Of a DNA stretch of 64,000 nucleotides, positions 1-14,420 are shown piece by piece (positions within the stretch are counted from its first letter, which is position 1; every line of letters starts with the position of its first letter). The position numbers and the translations under genes were made by a program. The DNA lies in contig CAJNOP010000018.1 of assembly GCA_905250075.1 (NCBI GenBank), forward strand, positions 917,267 to 981,266, given 5' to 3'. This DNA is from Rotaria sp. Silwood1. Its lineage: Eukaryota > Rotifera > Eurotatoria > Philodinida > Philodinidae. The notes beneath the pieces were generated by a model. The model made no database searches. It was not told the origin of the DNA and was given only the letters and a program-made list of their open reading frames with translations.

Positions 1-849
1 TGTTGAAAATCTTCTAGAGTAACCACACCATCTCTATTCTTTGATTTAGAAAACAAAAACTATCGATTAATAATATATCTCTAGAGAAAAATTTACCATA
101 TCCCATTGTCTGAGTAACTGCTGAATTAATTGTCGGGATTCAACTGTTGGTGGTAAACATACTTCTAGATCGTCTCGTGTTATAATTTCATCATTATTTA
201 CATCAAAAGATTGAAAATATACTAAAAAAAACTTATACAAAAATCAAAAATAGAATTGTTTTTGCATTTACAAATTATTTTTTGCGCTGCTGTACCACGT
301 TCGAGAATATGAGAAACAATCATAAAAGTAAAAAAATCAATGCCAACATCATGTTTAGGATTCTATTCAAATATAATTAAAGAAAAAATGAAAAAATTCT
401 TATGTTAATACGATGAAAAAAAATCTTTACTCGAATTTGTGCTTCGAATAATCGATAAAGTCGTTCAAAAGCACTTCGATCAGTATATCCAATTGGCACA
501 AGTGAAAATTTTTGAAGACATCGACAAAGATCCTGGATCAATGAAAAATATTCTATTTCATTAATAGATATAATTTATAATTTACTTGAGGTGATTCAAT
601 TTTTCCACTAGGAAAATGTCGACGAAAAATTGCATACCTTAAATTTAAAAAAGCCAATGATTTAATTCACTTTTTGTTATTTTCAAATAAAACTTACGCA
701 CATAGCTTTTATTTCTGCCCGTGAACCTAAAAAATAATTTAGATCGAATAAATTTATAAATTTTTTTTTTCTTTTCTTTTCTTACGATTTGTACGATATA
801 CTAATTGATTGAGTATGGTTTTATTTAATTTCGTTTTATTGGCACCCAT
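1..849 (-). CDS. Neuronal-calcium-sensor-like EF-hand protein (5' part of gene)
   Basis: Probable cytosolic or membrane-associated calcium sensor of the NCS/recoverin group. Exons, read on the minus strand, are 849-786, 726-702, 637-586, 532-431, 362-272, 221-97 and 38 to beyond 1. All have GT..AG junctions and keep one frame. The protein begins MGANKTKL, so Gly2 is a candidate N-myristoylation site, as in NCS proteins. The segment FPSGKIES matches the usual NCS position ahead of EF1. EF2 looks degenerate (NPKHDVGIDF). EF3 is DVNNDEIITRDD and EF4 is DMNRDGVVTLED. Both loops carry Asp, not Glu, at position 12, which usually favours weaker Ca2+ or Mg2+ binding. The C-terminus lies outside the window. 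Seen: EF-hands and layout. Inferred: membership of the NCS group; a more distant calcineurin-B-like or CIB-like protein is possible. Confidence 0.72.
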
Positions 850-3355
<2,506 letters not shown>

Positions 3356-3392
3356 TGATTTTCAGGGCTTGATAAATTGATGAAATGTCTCT

Positions 3393-3402
3393 NNNNNNNN
3401 NN
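3393..3402. other. Assembly gap (10 N) joining two unrelated gene fragments
   Basis: Ten Ns interrupt the eighth intron of the alpha-tubulin transcription unit, counting the 5'UTR intron. The left side ends inside that intron and the right side begins inside an exon of a different gene. The real distance is therefore unknown, and the missing sequence must hold at least the tubulin 3' end and the 5' part of the next gene, if the join is correct. Confidence 0.95.
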
Positions 3403-3888
3403 CGTGATCGATTGAAACGTGAACGAGAAAAAGAACGTAAGTGTTTGATCTTCTTTTTTTGTCTCGATAATTACTAAAAATTGTCTCGTATAGGTCGAAA
3501 AAATATTCGTAAACATCGTGAAATCATGCAAGAATTATCATCAAATAAGAAAAACAATAGTAGTATGTTTCATTCGAATGTCTCTTTATGAAAAGATAAG
3601 ACATACTATATGTATTTTAGTAACTTCTGAAAATAATACACAATCAACTCAACCAATAAATGATGAAGGTGATGAAGATATTGAAGATGAAGATGAAAGT
3701 ACAACAAGTAGTGAAAAACCACCATCACGATCAATGACAAATGCATCTACATCAAGTAAAAGAAGAGCAAAGTAAGTAAACAAGAGAAAAAGTGATTGAG
3801 TACAAATATGTTCTTTTTCTTTTGTAGAACAAAAAGTCTACGTAATAAACGAGCTCTATCCGATTCAAGTCAACAATCAGAATCATGA
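3403..3888 (+). CDS. 3' end of an unidentified charged protein
   Basis: Four exons (3403-3436, 3494-3562, 3621-3771, 3828-3888) join in one frame to a TGA stop at 3886. The visible C-terminal part is about 104 residues. It starts with a strongly basic, helix-prone stretch (RDRLKREREKERRKNIRKHR), passes through an acidic run (DEGDEDIEDEDES), and ends in a Ser/Lys-rich basic tail (KRRAK, RNKRALSDSS) that could act as a nuclear localisation signal. No catalytic domain is in view and I do not recognise the family. It is not tubulin: the alpha-tubulin tail is EGxEEY-like and absent here. The 5' part lies in or beyond the gap. Confidence 0.6.
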
Positions 3889-4196
3889 AATTAGTTTTAA
3901 AACAAAAAATTTGTTTGTTATAGATATCTATCTCATTGTAATTATGAAATATTCAAATCTATGTTTTTTAAATAAATTAGTAAGACAAAAAATACTAGAC
4001 TAACGTAATGTGTAATTCTTATTTTTTGTTTATTTGTCTTGAATTTGAAAAGAAATAAAAAATATTCATGATGAATCATTAGTACTTATTACATTTGCAC
4101 TTATGCAACAAAGCATGAATCAATCAAAACAATTTTGTTCACAATATAAAAGCGAGAACAAACATATGCGGTTCTCTGTCATAAAAATTCTTTCTA
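3889..4196 (+). promoter_or_regulatory. Intergenic region with TATA box for the AAA ATPase gene
   Basis: This AT-rich spacer holds a polyadenylation-like AATAAA near 3971 for the upstream gene. A TATA box (TATAAAA, 4145-4151) lies 46 bases before the ATG at 4197 of the downstream gene. Confidence 0.45.
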
Positions 4197-5541
4197 ATGG
4201 ATGAAATTATTTCACATGCTAAGCTATCGTATTCATCTTATAGCAGAGATCTACCTGTGAACAAATTATTTCTATTAAAATATGGTAGATTTCCTCGAAG
4301 AATTTCTATAACACCTGCTTCAAATGAAAACGGAGCGAACGTAGCATTTCATGTCAAAAGTGTATTAGAGCGGGTATATGGTAACTGTGATATAAAAAAT
4401 GAATTCTCAATTATTCGACGTTATTTTCATCCATGTTCAAAGCAATATTATGCATGTGAACAATTATTATCATTACCAAATATTCATGGAGTCCTCATCA
4501 ATTTAAATAGATGTTCATGGGTAACTAATTATACAAACAATTCTAAAAAATTAATTCAACCTGATTATATTCCAGATCGTCATTTTCTTGTTGTTTTTGA
4601 AATTTTTATATTCTATTTAGAAGAACATGAGAGTTTTATTCAAAAATTTGCTTATGATTTAATTCATGATGACACATTGAGTCTGCTAGAACCTAAAATA
4701 GCTAATTTACGTCTTATTGGAAAATACAGAGATCGTTGCAATAGTGATTCAAAATCATTTTATTTAATGGGTTATACATATATAAAAAAGCCACGTATCG
4801 ATGATTTAGCTCTGAGTTATGGTGGACAAGATTTTCTTAATGTGCATCGTAAAATTCTTACATGGCTTAATAAAAAAGATGCTAATGGTCTTGTACTCTT
4901 ACATGGAGCACCTGGATCAGGTAAATATTATTAATAAATATATTACCAAAACAAAAAAAAAATCATCATTATTATTATTATCATTTATTTCTTTAGGCAA
5001 AACTCATTATATACGGTATTTACTTCATTGTATAACAAATGAAAAAGAAAGATATCTTATCTATGTTCCAAGCGACATGATTAATTATCTTACAAGTCCT
5101 GCACTTATCCCTCTACTTCTTCGTTATCCAAATTCGTTATTAATTATTGAAGATGCAGAAGGAAGTCTTTCGCGATTACGTTCATCAAGTCAATCAGTCG
5201 CTAATCTACTTAATCTTTCAGACGGTCTTTTAAGTGATGGAATTCAAGTTCAAATTTTGGCTACATTCAATTGTTCATTGGTATCATTAGATTCTGCTCT
5301 TTTACGTTCTGGTCGTCTTATTGTTCAACATTGTTTTCCATCAATATTGGATATTGAAAATGCACGACGTTTAGCTGACTCTATTGGGGTTTCAAAAATA
5401 AATGAAATTAATGAACCACTTTCATTAGCAAATATTTATGCTATGAGAGATGAAAACGTTGTAGAAGAACAAAATGAACCAATAACTTCTAGTTGTCGCA
5501 AGTGTATTGCACTCAATTATAATGAAGGAGAAGAAGAATAA
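4197..5541 (+). CDS. AAA-family ATPase of bacterial type
   Basis: Probable single-domain P-loop ATPase of 422 residues. Exons are 4197-4920 and 4997-5541; the 76-bp intron falls inside the Walker A motif, between Ser241 and Lys243. After splicing the motifs read Walker A GAPGSGKT (237-244), Walker B LLIIED (289-294), sensor-1 Asn in ILATFN (about 333), and an arginine pair in LLRSGRL (345/348). The stretch NLLNLSDGLLSDG and the C-terminal PLSLANIYAM resemble uncharacterised AAA ATPases that I know mostly from bacteria and some large viruses, not typical animal AAA proteins. The N-terminal 230 residues show no signal peptide, membrane segment or known domain to me. The start at 4197 follows a TATA box by 46 bases. 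Family assignment to AAA is firm. Substrate and role are unknown. Foreign origin is an inference. Confidence 0.85.
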
Positions 5542-8500
5542 TAATATCAAATCTCACAGCAACGCTACTTTCTTGACTTTTTTCCTCTAGAAATGTTCTT
5601 ATTTTCTTGTGTTTGAATCCAAATTCTGATTTTATTCTTATATTTCAAAATTAATTCCTATAGGACTATATTTATCTGATTATGATACTTACTTTCTGTA
5701 TGTTCGACAAAAGCATAAAGACAAAATGAACGTCATATTTATTTCAAATTTCTTTACATTTTCATAATCAATCCAAGTGTTCGTTATTTTCAATTATTTG
5801 GGCTTTGAAATGAGTTAATTCTACATTGGCAACCATAATAAATGTTTTAGCCTTACTAATATCATCAATTCCTTATTTCTCATGACTATAGCACAATTAG
5901 TACTCCTTTTTCTTTCACATTGTAGTTGCTTTTTGCCACTTCTTGTTGCAAAATTGTTTGTTCATAGATCCATCGGGATTTCTTTTTTTTTTGTTATGAC
6001 CTTATATTCCGCAACAAAAATTCATTTGGTAATAATGATATCAGTATTTTTCACCGAATTTTCTGCTACTAGTCATAATTTTTAACATCATGCGAATAAA
6101 TTTTATTGCATGTTTGAAAATGAATTCGAGCATTACTAAAATCTTGAAAACAAAAATCATAAATCGCAAAACACATGTCTCTTGGCATTTGAAAATGACA
6201 AAGTAAGGAAGCACATTTTTTGAAGGAAATGGCTGCAATGTGATTACTTCATACATGGAGAGAGTTAGTCAAATAGAATAAACAATAGAGAATGGAAAAA
6301 AAACGAAGAAGTAGAAGTGTACACCTAAGAAGTAAAAATAATATTACTAGACATTTTATTGCTCTTTGATCATTTCGAAGTTGTTTGTCTAAGTAGTGTG
6401 CATTTTAATTCTAATAAACCATTATTATCTGACTCACTTATGTGCAGATTTTATTCTAGACGGCAATATTAGAGTAAGTTCTACGAGACATTAATTTTTA
6501 TAAATTTTCTTAATTTTGAGACATCAACTACTGCAACATCTGATCAGATTTATTTCATCTTATTTCTTATATGAAATTGTGTAAGATATATAAAAGAAAA
6601 TATATCAATACAATCATTTATAAAGCAAGGTCGACTGGTTTTTTTTTACAGTAACAAGATTGACCTTTCAATGAGCACAGTAGAATAATATATATGACTA
6701 CAGATGTCAATAATTCTTATATATAATGTTTCATTATAAGACAAATAAAGTTTTGTTTACGTAAAAAAACCATTCAGAAGGACACCTATTTATTTTATTT
6801 ATATCAAGAAAACTGACAAATTAATATGTAGAGTTGAATTGGTAAAATAAATGACTTTTTTTTTATTATGAATCATTAATATTTCTATTTCATTAGCTAT
6901 GTGTCGACCATGAGATATTATTAACGACTGACGTTTTCTCACGATCAATCATATATTTTGATAAATAAGCTACGTATAATAAGAAAAATATCGTACAGAT
7001 AAGATTGACATTGCAAATTTTTATCTTGACTAAACTGAAACTACAAAATATTTTTATCCAAATGTACATTCTAATAATTATTATTAGAACCTTGATACTA
7101 TACAAAAGAAAAAAAAATAATTGGTGAACATATTGAGAAAATAGAAGAAATGTACGGCATTCGAAATGGCTCTTTTTTTTGTCTTATCAACTTCAGAAAA
7201 GTACTCATTAATAACCTGAAGATGGGTAATAATTGACATTTTATAATCATCGACGTGTACTTATGTTTTTAGTGTTGATGACTTTTTTCATTGAGAAACT
7301 AGTTCATCTTAAAAATGCGATAATTTCTCGCTTGTCAAGAAAGATCAATAAGTATACGTCTATACAGCCGTGCAGTTTCTTTGCGTTCGATGTTTCTATC
7401 TTTTTTACTTTTGTAGACTGTTTTTTTTTGCTTTTCTTAGTAGCATTCACAATTAACATATAACGACGATATTTGAGTACGTTGATGCTTCCCATGAGAA
7501 TGATCTGATATACACATTGATTAATTTACTGTGTGTATCAAACTTAATGTATTCACATAAATTACACAGCCAATGTTATACGTGCTGAGACAAGGACAAT
7601 GTGTGTCCTACTGCTAGCAAAATATTTAAAAAATATGTTTCTATTGCTTTTCTCGATTAATAGTGCTGTATACTTGTAATAAATATCATGATTTATTTTG
7701 ATCGTAAAAGAGAGAAAAGCCTATCAAGATTTATGATGACGTATGTAAAAAAACCTGGGTTGAAAGTCAATGTAAATTGAATATCAGTTTTCATATTATC
7801 AAGTAAAATAATAGAAGATAGTCGTTTATTATAAAAGAAAGTAAGTCACTCAGATGAATAAGAACAAAAATATCGACTATTATTTTCTTGTTAAGTAAAA
7901 TTAAAGATTAATTCTAAGTAGAATTAGTATATGATTATTAAATAAGTTGAATGGTTAATAAAATTATAGGATTATGAAGTATATTTAACTTTTATTTATA
8001 GTCATAAATTTTGCAAATTTTGATTATTAGTATTCAAATGAATTATTTGTTCATCAGACTATTAAATTGTATTTATAGTTATCAAATAAATTAGATAAGT
8101 AAAAGAAATATTATTATTAAGTAAAGTTTAATAAGATAAGGTATGATGAAGCTGATTAGTTCATGATATGATATTTATAGTTTCTTGTTTTGCTTTCTTT
8201 CTGTCAATATTGATATAGTTCTTTCATGTAATTATTGATGTTCGATTTATATTTCCTGAGAAATGCTATAACTGTGATTTGATGTTTACAAGTACTTCTA
8301 ACAAAGATTAATGTATTACTAAACACAAGGTGCGGATATACTGAGGAAAATATCATAAAACATTGATAAATGCTATGTGATACGAATAAGACAATGCTAA
8401 GGAATTCATCATTATTTTGATTTTTTTTGACAGAAATATAGAAAAAGAATTTTTAATATATTACAAATTAGAATAATTAAAAACTCATGATTCATTAATA

Positions 8501-8817
8501 TGAACAATGTGATACTTTCACGTATCAAACACGAACAATTCATTAGAAACAATAAATAAAGTCATAAAAAATATGCATACTGTGATGGATAATGACTCCT
8601 CAGTTTCTTATTTTTTTTCTTTCTCTTTCTCTTTGTGTATTCGTATAAGTAGCACTGTTCTTATATATTGTTCCCTAGTCATTAGATTGGGTCAATGGCT
8701 TTCGACTCATCCCCTATTTTCTTTTCTTCTTTTTTTTGTAGTGCTTCCCTTCAATGAATATATATGAAAAATAAACTGTAGATTTCTTTAAATCTATAAC
8801 ACATACATTCAGATAAT

Positions 8818-8871
8818 GGCATACACTGTCAAGATTTTGAACAATAGAATATAGTATTGTTAATGTATGCC
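8818..8871. repeat. Short inverted repeat (hairpin)
   Basis: GGCATACA at 8818-8825 is answered by TGTATGCC at 8864-8871. Inside lie ACAATA (8841-8846) and TATTGT (8855-8860). AAGATTTT and AAAATCTT also flank the region. Possibly a remnant of a small DNA element; no function is implied. Confidence 0.5.
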
Positions 8872-9468
8872 AATTAAAATCTTAACAGAACAAATAATTC
8901 AATTTAAAAATTAGATGGATATTTATCATTCTACAAGATTTCTAAAAGCATTATTACATATACTATCAAATACAAAAGATTCAATTGATTATGAGATACC
9001 AGTTAATCAAACAAAGAAATTTTATAATAGGTGAAATCAACAAATGAAACAACAAACAAAAATGGTTATCATTTACACAATTTAAAAAGTTTCAATTTAT
9101 GATATAAAAAAATAATTTTACATATGAACATGACAAAACGGACATATGAAATTTGTAATTGATTAGATTCATTTTTTTAAAGTGTCTATTCGCAATGTTT
9201 ATTAGATAGACGTTAACCTTACAATGTTGAATGAAGATCAATGTTACAATAAACAAGTAAAAGTATAAAGATATTAGAATAGTCTTTGAGAGTACGATCA
9301 TCATGACTGTTCATCAGAGAGTAATATCTCCAAACTTTTTAAGTTGAGTTTCGATAAGCGAAAGTGTTAGTGCAATTGAATTTCATTTTGCTTGCCGGCA
9401 TCAATTCACTTTGTAGAATCTTATGTGATTGGTAACTCTCTGTAGCTTGTAGGGTTTCTTCTATTTCG

Positions 9469-10131
9469 GACTATTGTAGTCGTTGTTAGTAGTTCGAGCT
9501 AGTACTTCTGTTACTTTGTACGAAGTTCATTTGCACCAACTGTTCTTCAGTCATGAGCACTCTGTTGGAAATGTTCAACAATCTCTGTTATGTGTCGATG
9601 GCGGCTAGGTTTGCGCAGTTCTATGTATTACTTTCGGTCAGTTGCCGTGGCTAACAGCCTCTCACCTAGAGTTCGGAGTCTCGAAAAAACTGAAATAGAG
9701 AATCCAATCAGAACCGTTAGACCATTAGATAAATAGAAAAATTCGTAAATCTATGTCGTGAAACCTTCATTTTTTCATTTTTGAGATTAAAGATTTCAGT
9801 GTATTGTTTTGTTTAAATACTGAAATCCGTGACGTCTGTAATCTCAATTATTTGATAGTGAAAATTTCTCAAAATAGATTTGAACTTTTTGCATCTATCT
9901 GATGATTTAATGAGTTCGATTCCACGTAATATTTTACCAACCGCACTGGTACCGCAATGCTGAGTAATTTTTGAAACTGCTAAAATCTATTATCGTTGTC
10001 ACTTGAGAATTTTCAATTGTTCAAGATGGTTAAGCGTCTTTTCTTGTCATCTTCTTCGTACATTCGCATTATGACGAGGCTTGCAATTGAAAAAGTGTGA
10101 TGATAACTAAATGGAAATTTTACAAATAGTC
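9469..10131. repeat. Fold-back element (imperfect palindrome, about 660 bp)
   Basis: The left arm (9469 to about 9800) reads like the reverse complement of the right arm (about 9812-10131). The pairing is visible from GACTATT/AATAGTC at the outside, through GTACGAAG, TTCAACAAT, GTTTGCGCAG and AAATCTAT, to TTGAGATTA/TAATCTCAA near the centre (around 9805). Arms differ by substitutions and small indels. Contains no open frame of note. Similar structures lie in several introns of this window. Confidence 0.75.
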
Positions 10132-10916
10132 TTCAACAATCGATTTTCTTTTAGATGACATAGAAAAAAACAAGAGCTTTATTAATATAAAAAATATCTA
10201 ATTAAATTCTCTACTTATACATTCATAGCTTTCTATTTAACGAGCTAGATATACAATATTATGCGAAGAAAATTTTTCATTGAAAATTCAGCAATGGTTT
10301 TTTTTGTCATCGCGGATTATTTTCAGTAAATTTAGGTGAAAACAGATGAAAATTGAGATAAAGGCATTGAAAGATAGCCCGAGGTCTTATCTTTCATACA
10401 TGATATGATGTTTTATTCGACACATCGTTTCTTTCCAAAACTTTCCATCTTTTTTGCTTGAGAAAATATGATTTTTTCAGATAAAGTAAACAATCTTTTT
10501 TCTGTTGATGAATTTTTTTGGTCGCATATAACAGAATTCTCGAAGGATTTTCATCGTAACCAATCGCTTTTGTTTTTTTGTTTGAAAGAATATGTCAAGA
10601 TATAGCGCATGACAGAGCCCGTTCTTTGTATTAACCTATGCTATTATAATATAAGAATACTTTTATAGTTAGAGCATCATTTTGTGAGATATTGACCTTT
10701 TCTCACCTTACAAAGTAAGAACTTCAGAAAAAAAGGTTTCTTCCAAACTAAAGAAAATTAAGCCTATAGAATGAAGGTCTATTAAGAGTTTTGCTTTTTC
10801 AAATTAGCTATTTTCGACTTTTGTTAGTTGAATACATCTTGAAAACATCATGACATAGGACGGAAAATTTCATGCCATTTGAATATATTTAGGTCCAAAT
10901 CGATTTTTTTTGGAGA

Positions 10917-10934
10917 GGGGGGGGGGGGGGGGGG
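10917..10934 (+). repeat. 18-base poly-G run
   Basis: Eighteen consecutive G, flanked by GGAGA and AAGAGGAAG, in an otherwise AT-rich intergenic region. It could form a G-quadruplex; the exact length is likely to be uncertain in the assembly. Confidence 0.9.
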
Positions 10935-11547
10935 AAGAGGAAGCTTGAATAGATACCGATAGAAATAACATTTCTTTTCTGCCCATTTTCTTGTTCTGTT
11001 TTTTCTCCTTTTCTGTCTTTTGTACCACGGAAGATTTTGGGTGCTATTTATTTTTGTTCGTTTCTGTACTAGTACACGTACTGCATTAACTGAGATTAAA
11101 TATAGATTATAACAAAAAGAAATGAAGCCATTATGATCAAGTGGATAATTTGTTTGACACGTAAGAATAAGATCCTATATAAACCTTGATACCATTAGAC
11201 ATGTTAATATCTGAAATAAATCGTTGACAGATGCTTTTTTTTCTGTCAGCTTTTCTCAATCGCATGGAATAACTTTTATATATCTGCAATGGTTAGTTAC
11301 TATTTATAGAAGATTGACGTATTTGAATGAAAGTTTTAGTTATCTTGTTCTATAGAATTAAGATAGTATTGGATTTATCATGACATATTGATTGATTAAA
11401 AGAAAAAACAATCATGGATCATACATTTCAGATAAATCAATATGTATTTATTACCATACAAGAATCGAATACTTTGCTTATTTCATACATATTTTTTTTC
11501 CGTTGAGTTTTTTTCTCTTTCTTGTAGATAACTTTATTATAAAAAAA

Positions 11548-14420
11548 ATGTTAAAGTTTGCATTAATAATATTATTATTATTCATACCAATTATTGTTGA
11601 ATCTAAAGGTAAATTATTTTATTTTTCTTTTGAAATAAAACTTATTTAATAAGATGATTATGTAGGCGCATGGTCTTATGAAAATCTAAAACAATGGGTA
11701 CGTGGAAATCGTTATTGTGCTGGTAATTTACAATCACCAATTAATCTTCAATTTGATATATCACATTATGACCGCCGTCTTAAACAAATGTATTTAGAAG
11801 AACGATATCCTCGAGGTAAATTAGTATAATTATCAATATATATTATATTTTGATTATTATCATTATGAATAATAGAACCAGCCGAACTTATCAATAACGG
11901 TCATACAGGTTTGAACAAATCTTATATATTTTGATTAATTTGATGAATCAATCGAATAGTTTTCTCGTAATATAATCTTAATCATTTTATATTATAGCAC
12001 AACTTAATATGAAAAATCATTTTGTATTAAAAAATGTCGCACCTGAGAGTGAAGATTATAAAGTTGAACAAATTCATTTTCATTGGGGTCATTCACATGA
12101 TAATAATAATGGATCAGAACATTTACATGAGGGAAAATCATATCCACTTGAAGTTAGTATATAAAATGTTTAATAGTAATTTATTATTTATTCATATTTT
12201 TTTAAAAGATGCATATGGTTACTTATTCCAGTTTGTATTCAAATATTCGTGATGCTATGCCTAATACACGTAGCCTTGCTGTTGTTGGTGTTTTCTTTGA
12301 GGTAAATTTATTTAATTCTATTATTTCTCTATATCTTAGAGCACAAAAGTATTGGCATAATGTATTTGCTCATGTTTCAGTCATTAAAAGATAACTGATG
12401 AGAGCCAGAGTTAGACTTTTTTGCTATTTCTAAATATATGTTTAGATTTTTCTTATGAGATAAGACTAAGCAACTAGGTAAGGAATTTTAAGAAAGAAAA
12501 TCTCAAACCGTGTCGGTACAAAATAATGTATTAGTGTTGGCACATTCATTAGTTTGTCTTAGACTAGTTTCAACTCAATATGATAATAGATAGGTAGCTT
12601 TGAGTCCACAAAACATGGACCTGCAGCTTCCTAAATAAGTTACATAGAACATATTCTTGCTTGCTCTCTCTTTTACATAAATACAACGAAAAATATTCCA
12701 TGCAGTTGACGACTTTAGTGTTATTGTCGGTTTAACAATTTTTAATGACTGGTTTTATTTATATATTAATTGTTCGATTTGTTTTGTTTTTTTGTTAATA
12801 CAACTTTCTTTTCAAGTAACGAAGGAGTAACTCAAAATAACAAGCGTCGTTTGACCTAATATTGTGTTAACAAGGAGATCCCTAGTCAATTTATGAGTAT
12901 TTTACTGAATTTTCCGTCTAGCTTTAGGTATTTAATGAAAGATCAGACAGTATACTGTTGACCTGAAATTTTACCCATAGATAAGTCTAATAACTTTGAG
13001 AATATCTTGAAAGTTTCAACCGAAAAGAAAGTTTCTGAGTTGAGATATTGAATTTGCAAAAAACGATAGTTTGTCACAAAAATCAAGTTTACTTGAAAAA
13101 TCAATATCTCAGCGTAGAAACATTCTTTTGGGCTATTGATTTTAGAATATTTTCGTAGTTTTCAGACATAACTTTGGGCAAAATTTTAGATGGAATTGTC
13201 GTTACTTTGTCTTTTGGTAAATACTTAACGCTGCATCCTAAATTTAGTTAAACAGTCATAACTTGACTCTAGAGGTCCAAAGTCACGAACTCTTTTAAGA
13301 CATTTTTAGTTTTTCTGAGACCTTCTTGTGAGCCCCATATAAGTTCAAACGACAAGAATCAGCTCGGATAGTTCCATCGTAAGCGAAAACTTTTAATTTA
13401 TTAAGCATCAAGTGATGGAAAAATGAATAATAAGAGATAACTGTATGTTGACCTTTTTTTTTTTTGAGAGTAGACAGTAGATAGCTAGAACCTTGATCTT
13501 TCACTTGTTTATCTACACAGAGGATGCTAAATATTAGTGAAAAAGAACTCAAATCTGAGCTCGGTAGGGTTCAAGTCTACAAAAACGAAATATTCACTGT
13601 ATTGAGCTAGTTTCTATAGAAATAGGCATTGGTAAAAAAAATACTCTGTTTTAGTAAATGTTTTTATAAAATGCAAAAAAAGTGAATGACATCCTTTGTA
13701 GAGCTAATTTTGCTCTAGAAAACTGAACTATTAAAAACTGTTTTACACTTTGAATATGATAGGTATCAATCGAAATATAAAGTTGATTACAATAGTATTC
13801 TGTACAACTACTATTTTGGACCTTTTGAAATAATCTCATAATAATTGTAATTTCAAACAGCTGTCTTTAAGTGTAGCCAAAAAATGAATGAATATTTCAT
13901 GTCAAAACTTTCACACCATAGGCTATGTTGTTATTGATGTGTTTTCTTTTTGTATCTTTAGCTCAGTGACGAACCGAATCCATTACTTGAACCGTTAGTT
14001 GATGCATTACAACATGTTCGAGGTCAACATCAAAAAACTATTGTCAGTGATGCATTTAGTGTGAAAGCATTAATTGGTGAAGAACGTATGAGTCGTTATT
14101 ATCGTTATGATGGTTCATTAACAACACCACCTTGTTATGAATCAGTTATATGGAGTGTTTTAGTAGATCCGCTGAAATTATCTTTTCAGCAACTTCATGC
14201 TTTTAGATATTTACATGATGATAATGCTCAAGTAATGAAAAATGTGTATCGACCAATACAAACACTTGGTACAAGAAAGTTATTTCGTAGTTTTCTTTCA
14301 AAAGATATTGAAGATGATTCCAAACAACGACAGTTAATAGCAAAAAATCATGGACAATATTTAAAAAATGATATGAAATTAATAGTTATATTAACTAGTT
14401 TACTAATGATTGTGCTCTAA
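11548..14420 (+). CDS. Secreted / GPI-anchored alpha carbonic anhydrase
   Basis: Zinc enzyme interconverting CO2 and bicarbonate, here predicted extracellular. Exons are 11548-11608, 11666-11815, 11876-11908, 11998-12152, 12209-12301 and 13962-14420, encoding 316 residues. Residues 1-19 form a signal peptide (MLKFALIILLLFIPIIVES). The family signature QSPINL is at about 43-48. The proton-shuttle position is kept in NNGH (His80). Zinc ligands are His108 and His110 in QIHFHWG and His135 in LEMHMV. GSLTTPPC is the conserved substrate-pocket strand. The protein ends in a hydrophobic tail (LIVILTSLLMIVL) after a charged region, which suggests a GPI anchor as in CA4-like enzymes. All catalytic residues appear intact. 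The 1.66-kb fifth intron is out of scale with the others and contains a fold-back element. Confidence 0.95.
12815..13385. repeat. Fold-back element in carbonic anhydrase intron 5
   Basis: Imperfect palindrome centred near 13073. The inner arms pair as GTTTCTGAGTTGAGATATTGA (about 13030-13050) against TCAATATCTCAGCGTAGAAA (about 13101-13120). Outer arms pair as GTCGTTTGA (12846) with TCAAACGAC (13345-13353), and AACGAAGGAGTAAC with GTTCCATCGT. Identity is about three quarters by eye. Sequences outside the arms (12600-12720 and 13490-13580) recur in shortened form at 33340-33690, so the mobile unit may be about 1 kb. Confidence 0.75.

Larger units (their letters stand above)
5542..11547. other. 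6-kb region without a recognised gene
   Basis: Very AT-rich, with stop codons frequent in all frames and no reading frame showing family motifs. It contains a short hairpin at 8818-8871, a fold-back element at 9469-10131 (the only less AT-rich part), a 9-bp perfect stem at 10368-10376/10388-10396, and an 18-G homopolymer at 10917-10934. The part immediately before the carbonic anhydrase start must hold its promoter, but I see no clear TATA box. Confidence 0.6.

Noticed and set aside
5882-8770. Several open frames of 60-80 codons, some hydrophobic
   Set aside because: They occur on both strands in AT-rich sequence, with no motif, no splice context and no coding-like composition.
9300-9720. 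Possible decayed coding sequence on the minus strand
   Set aside because: Several stops, no recognisable motif, and the interval mostly lies in a palindrome arm, which explains its composition.
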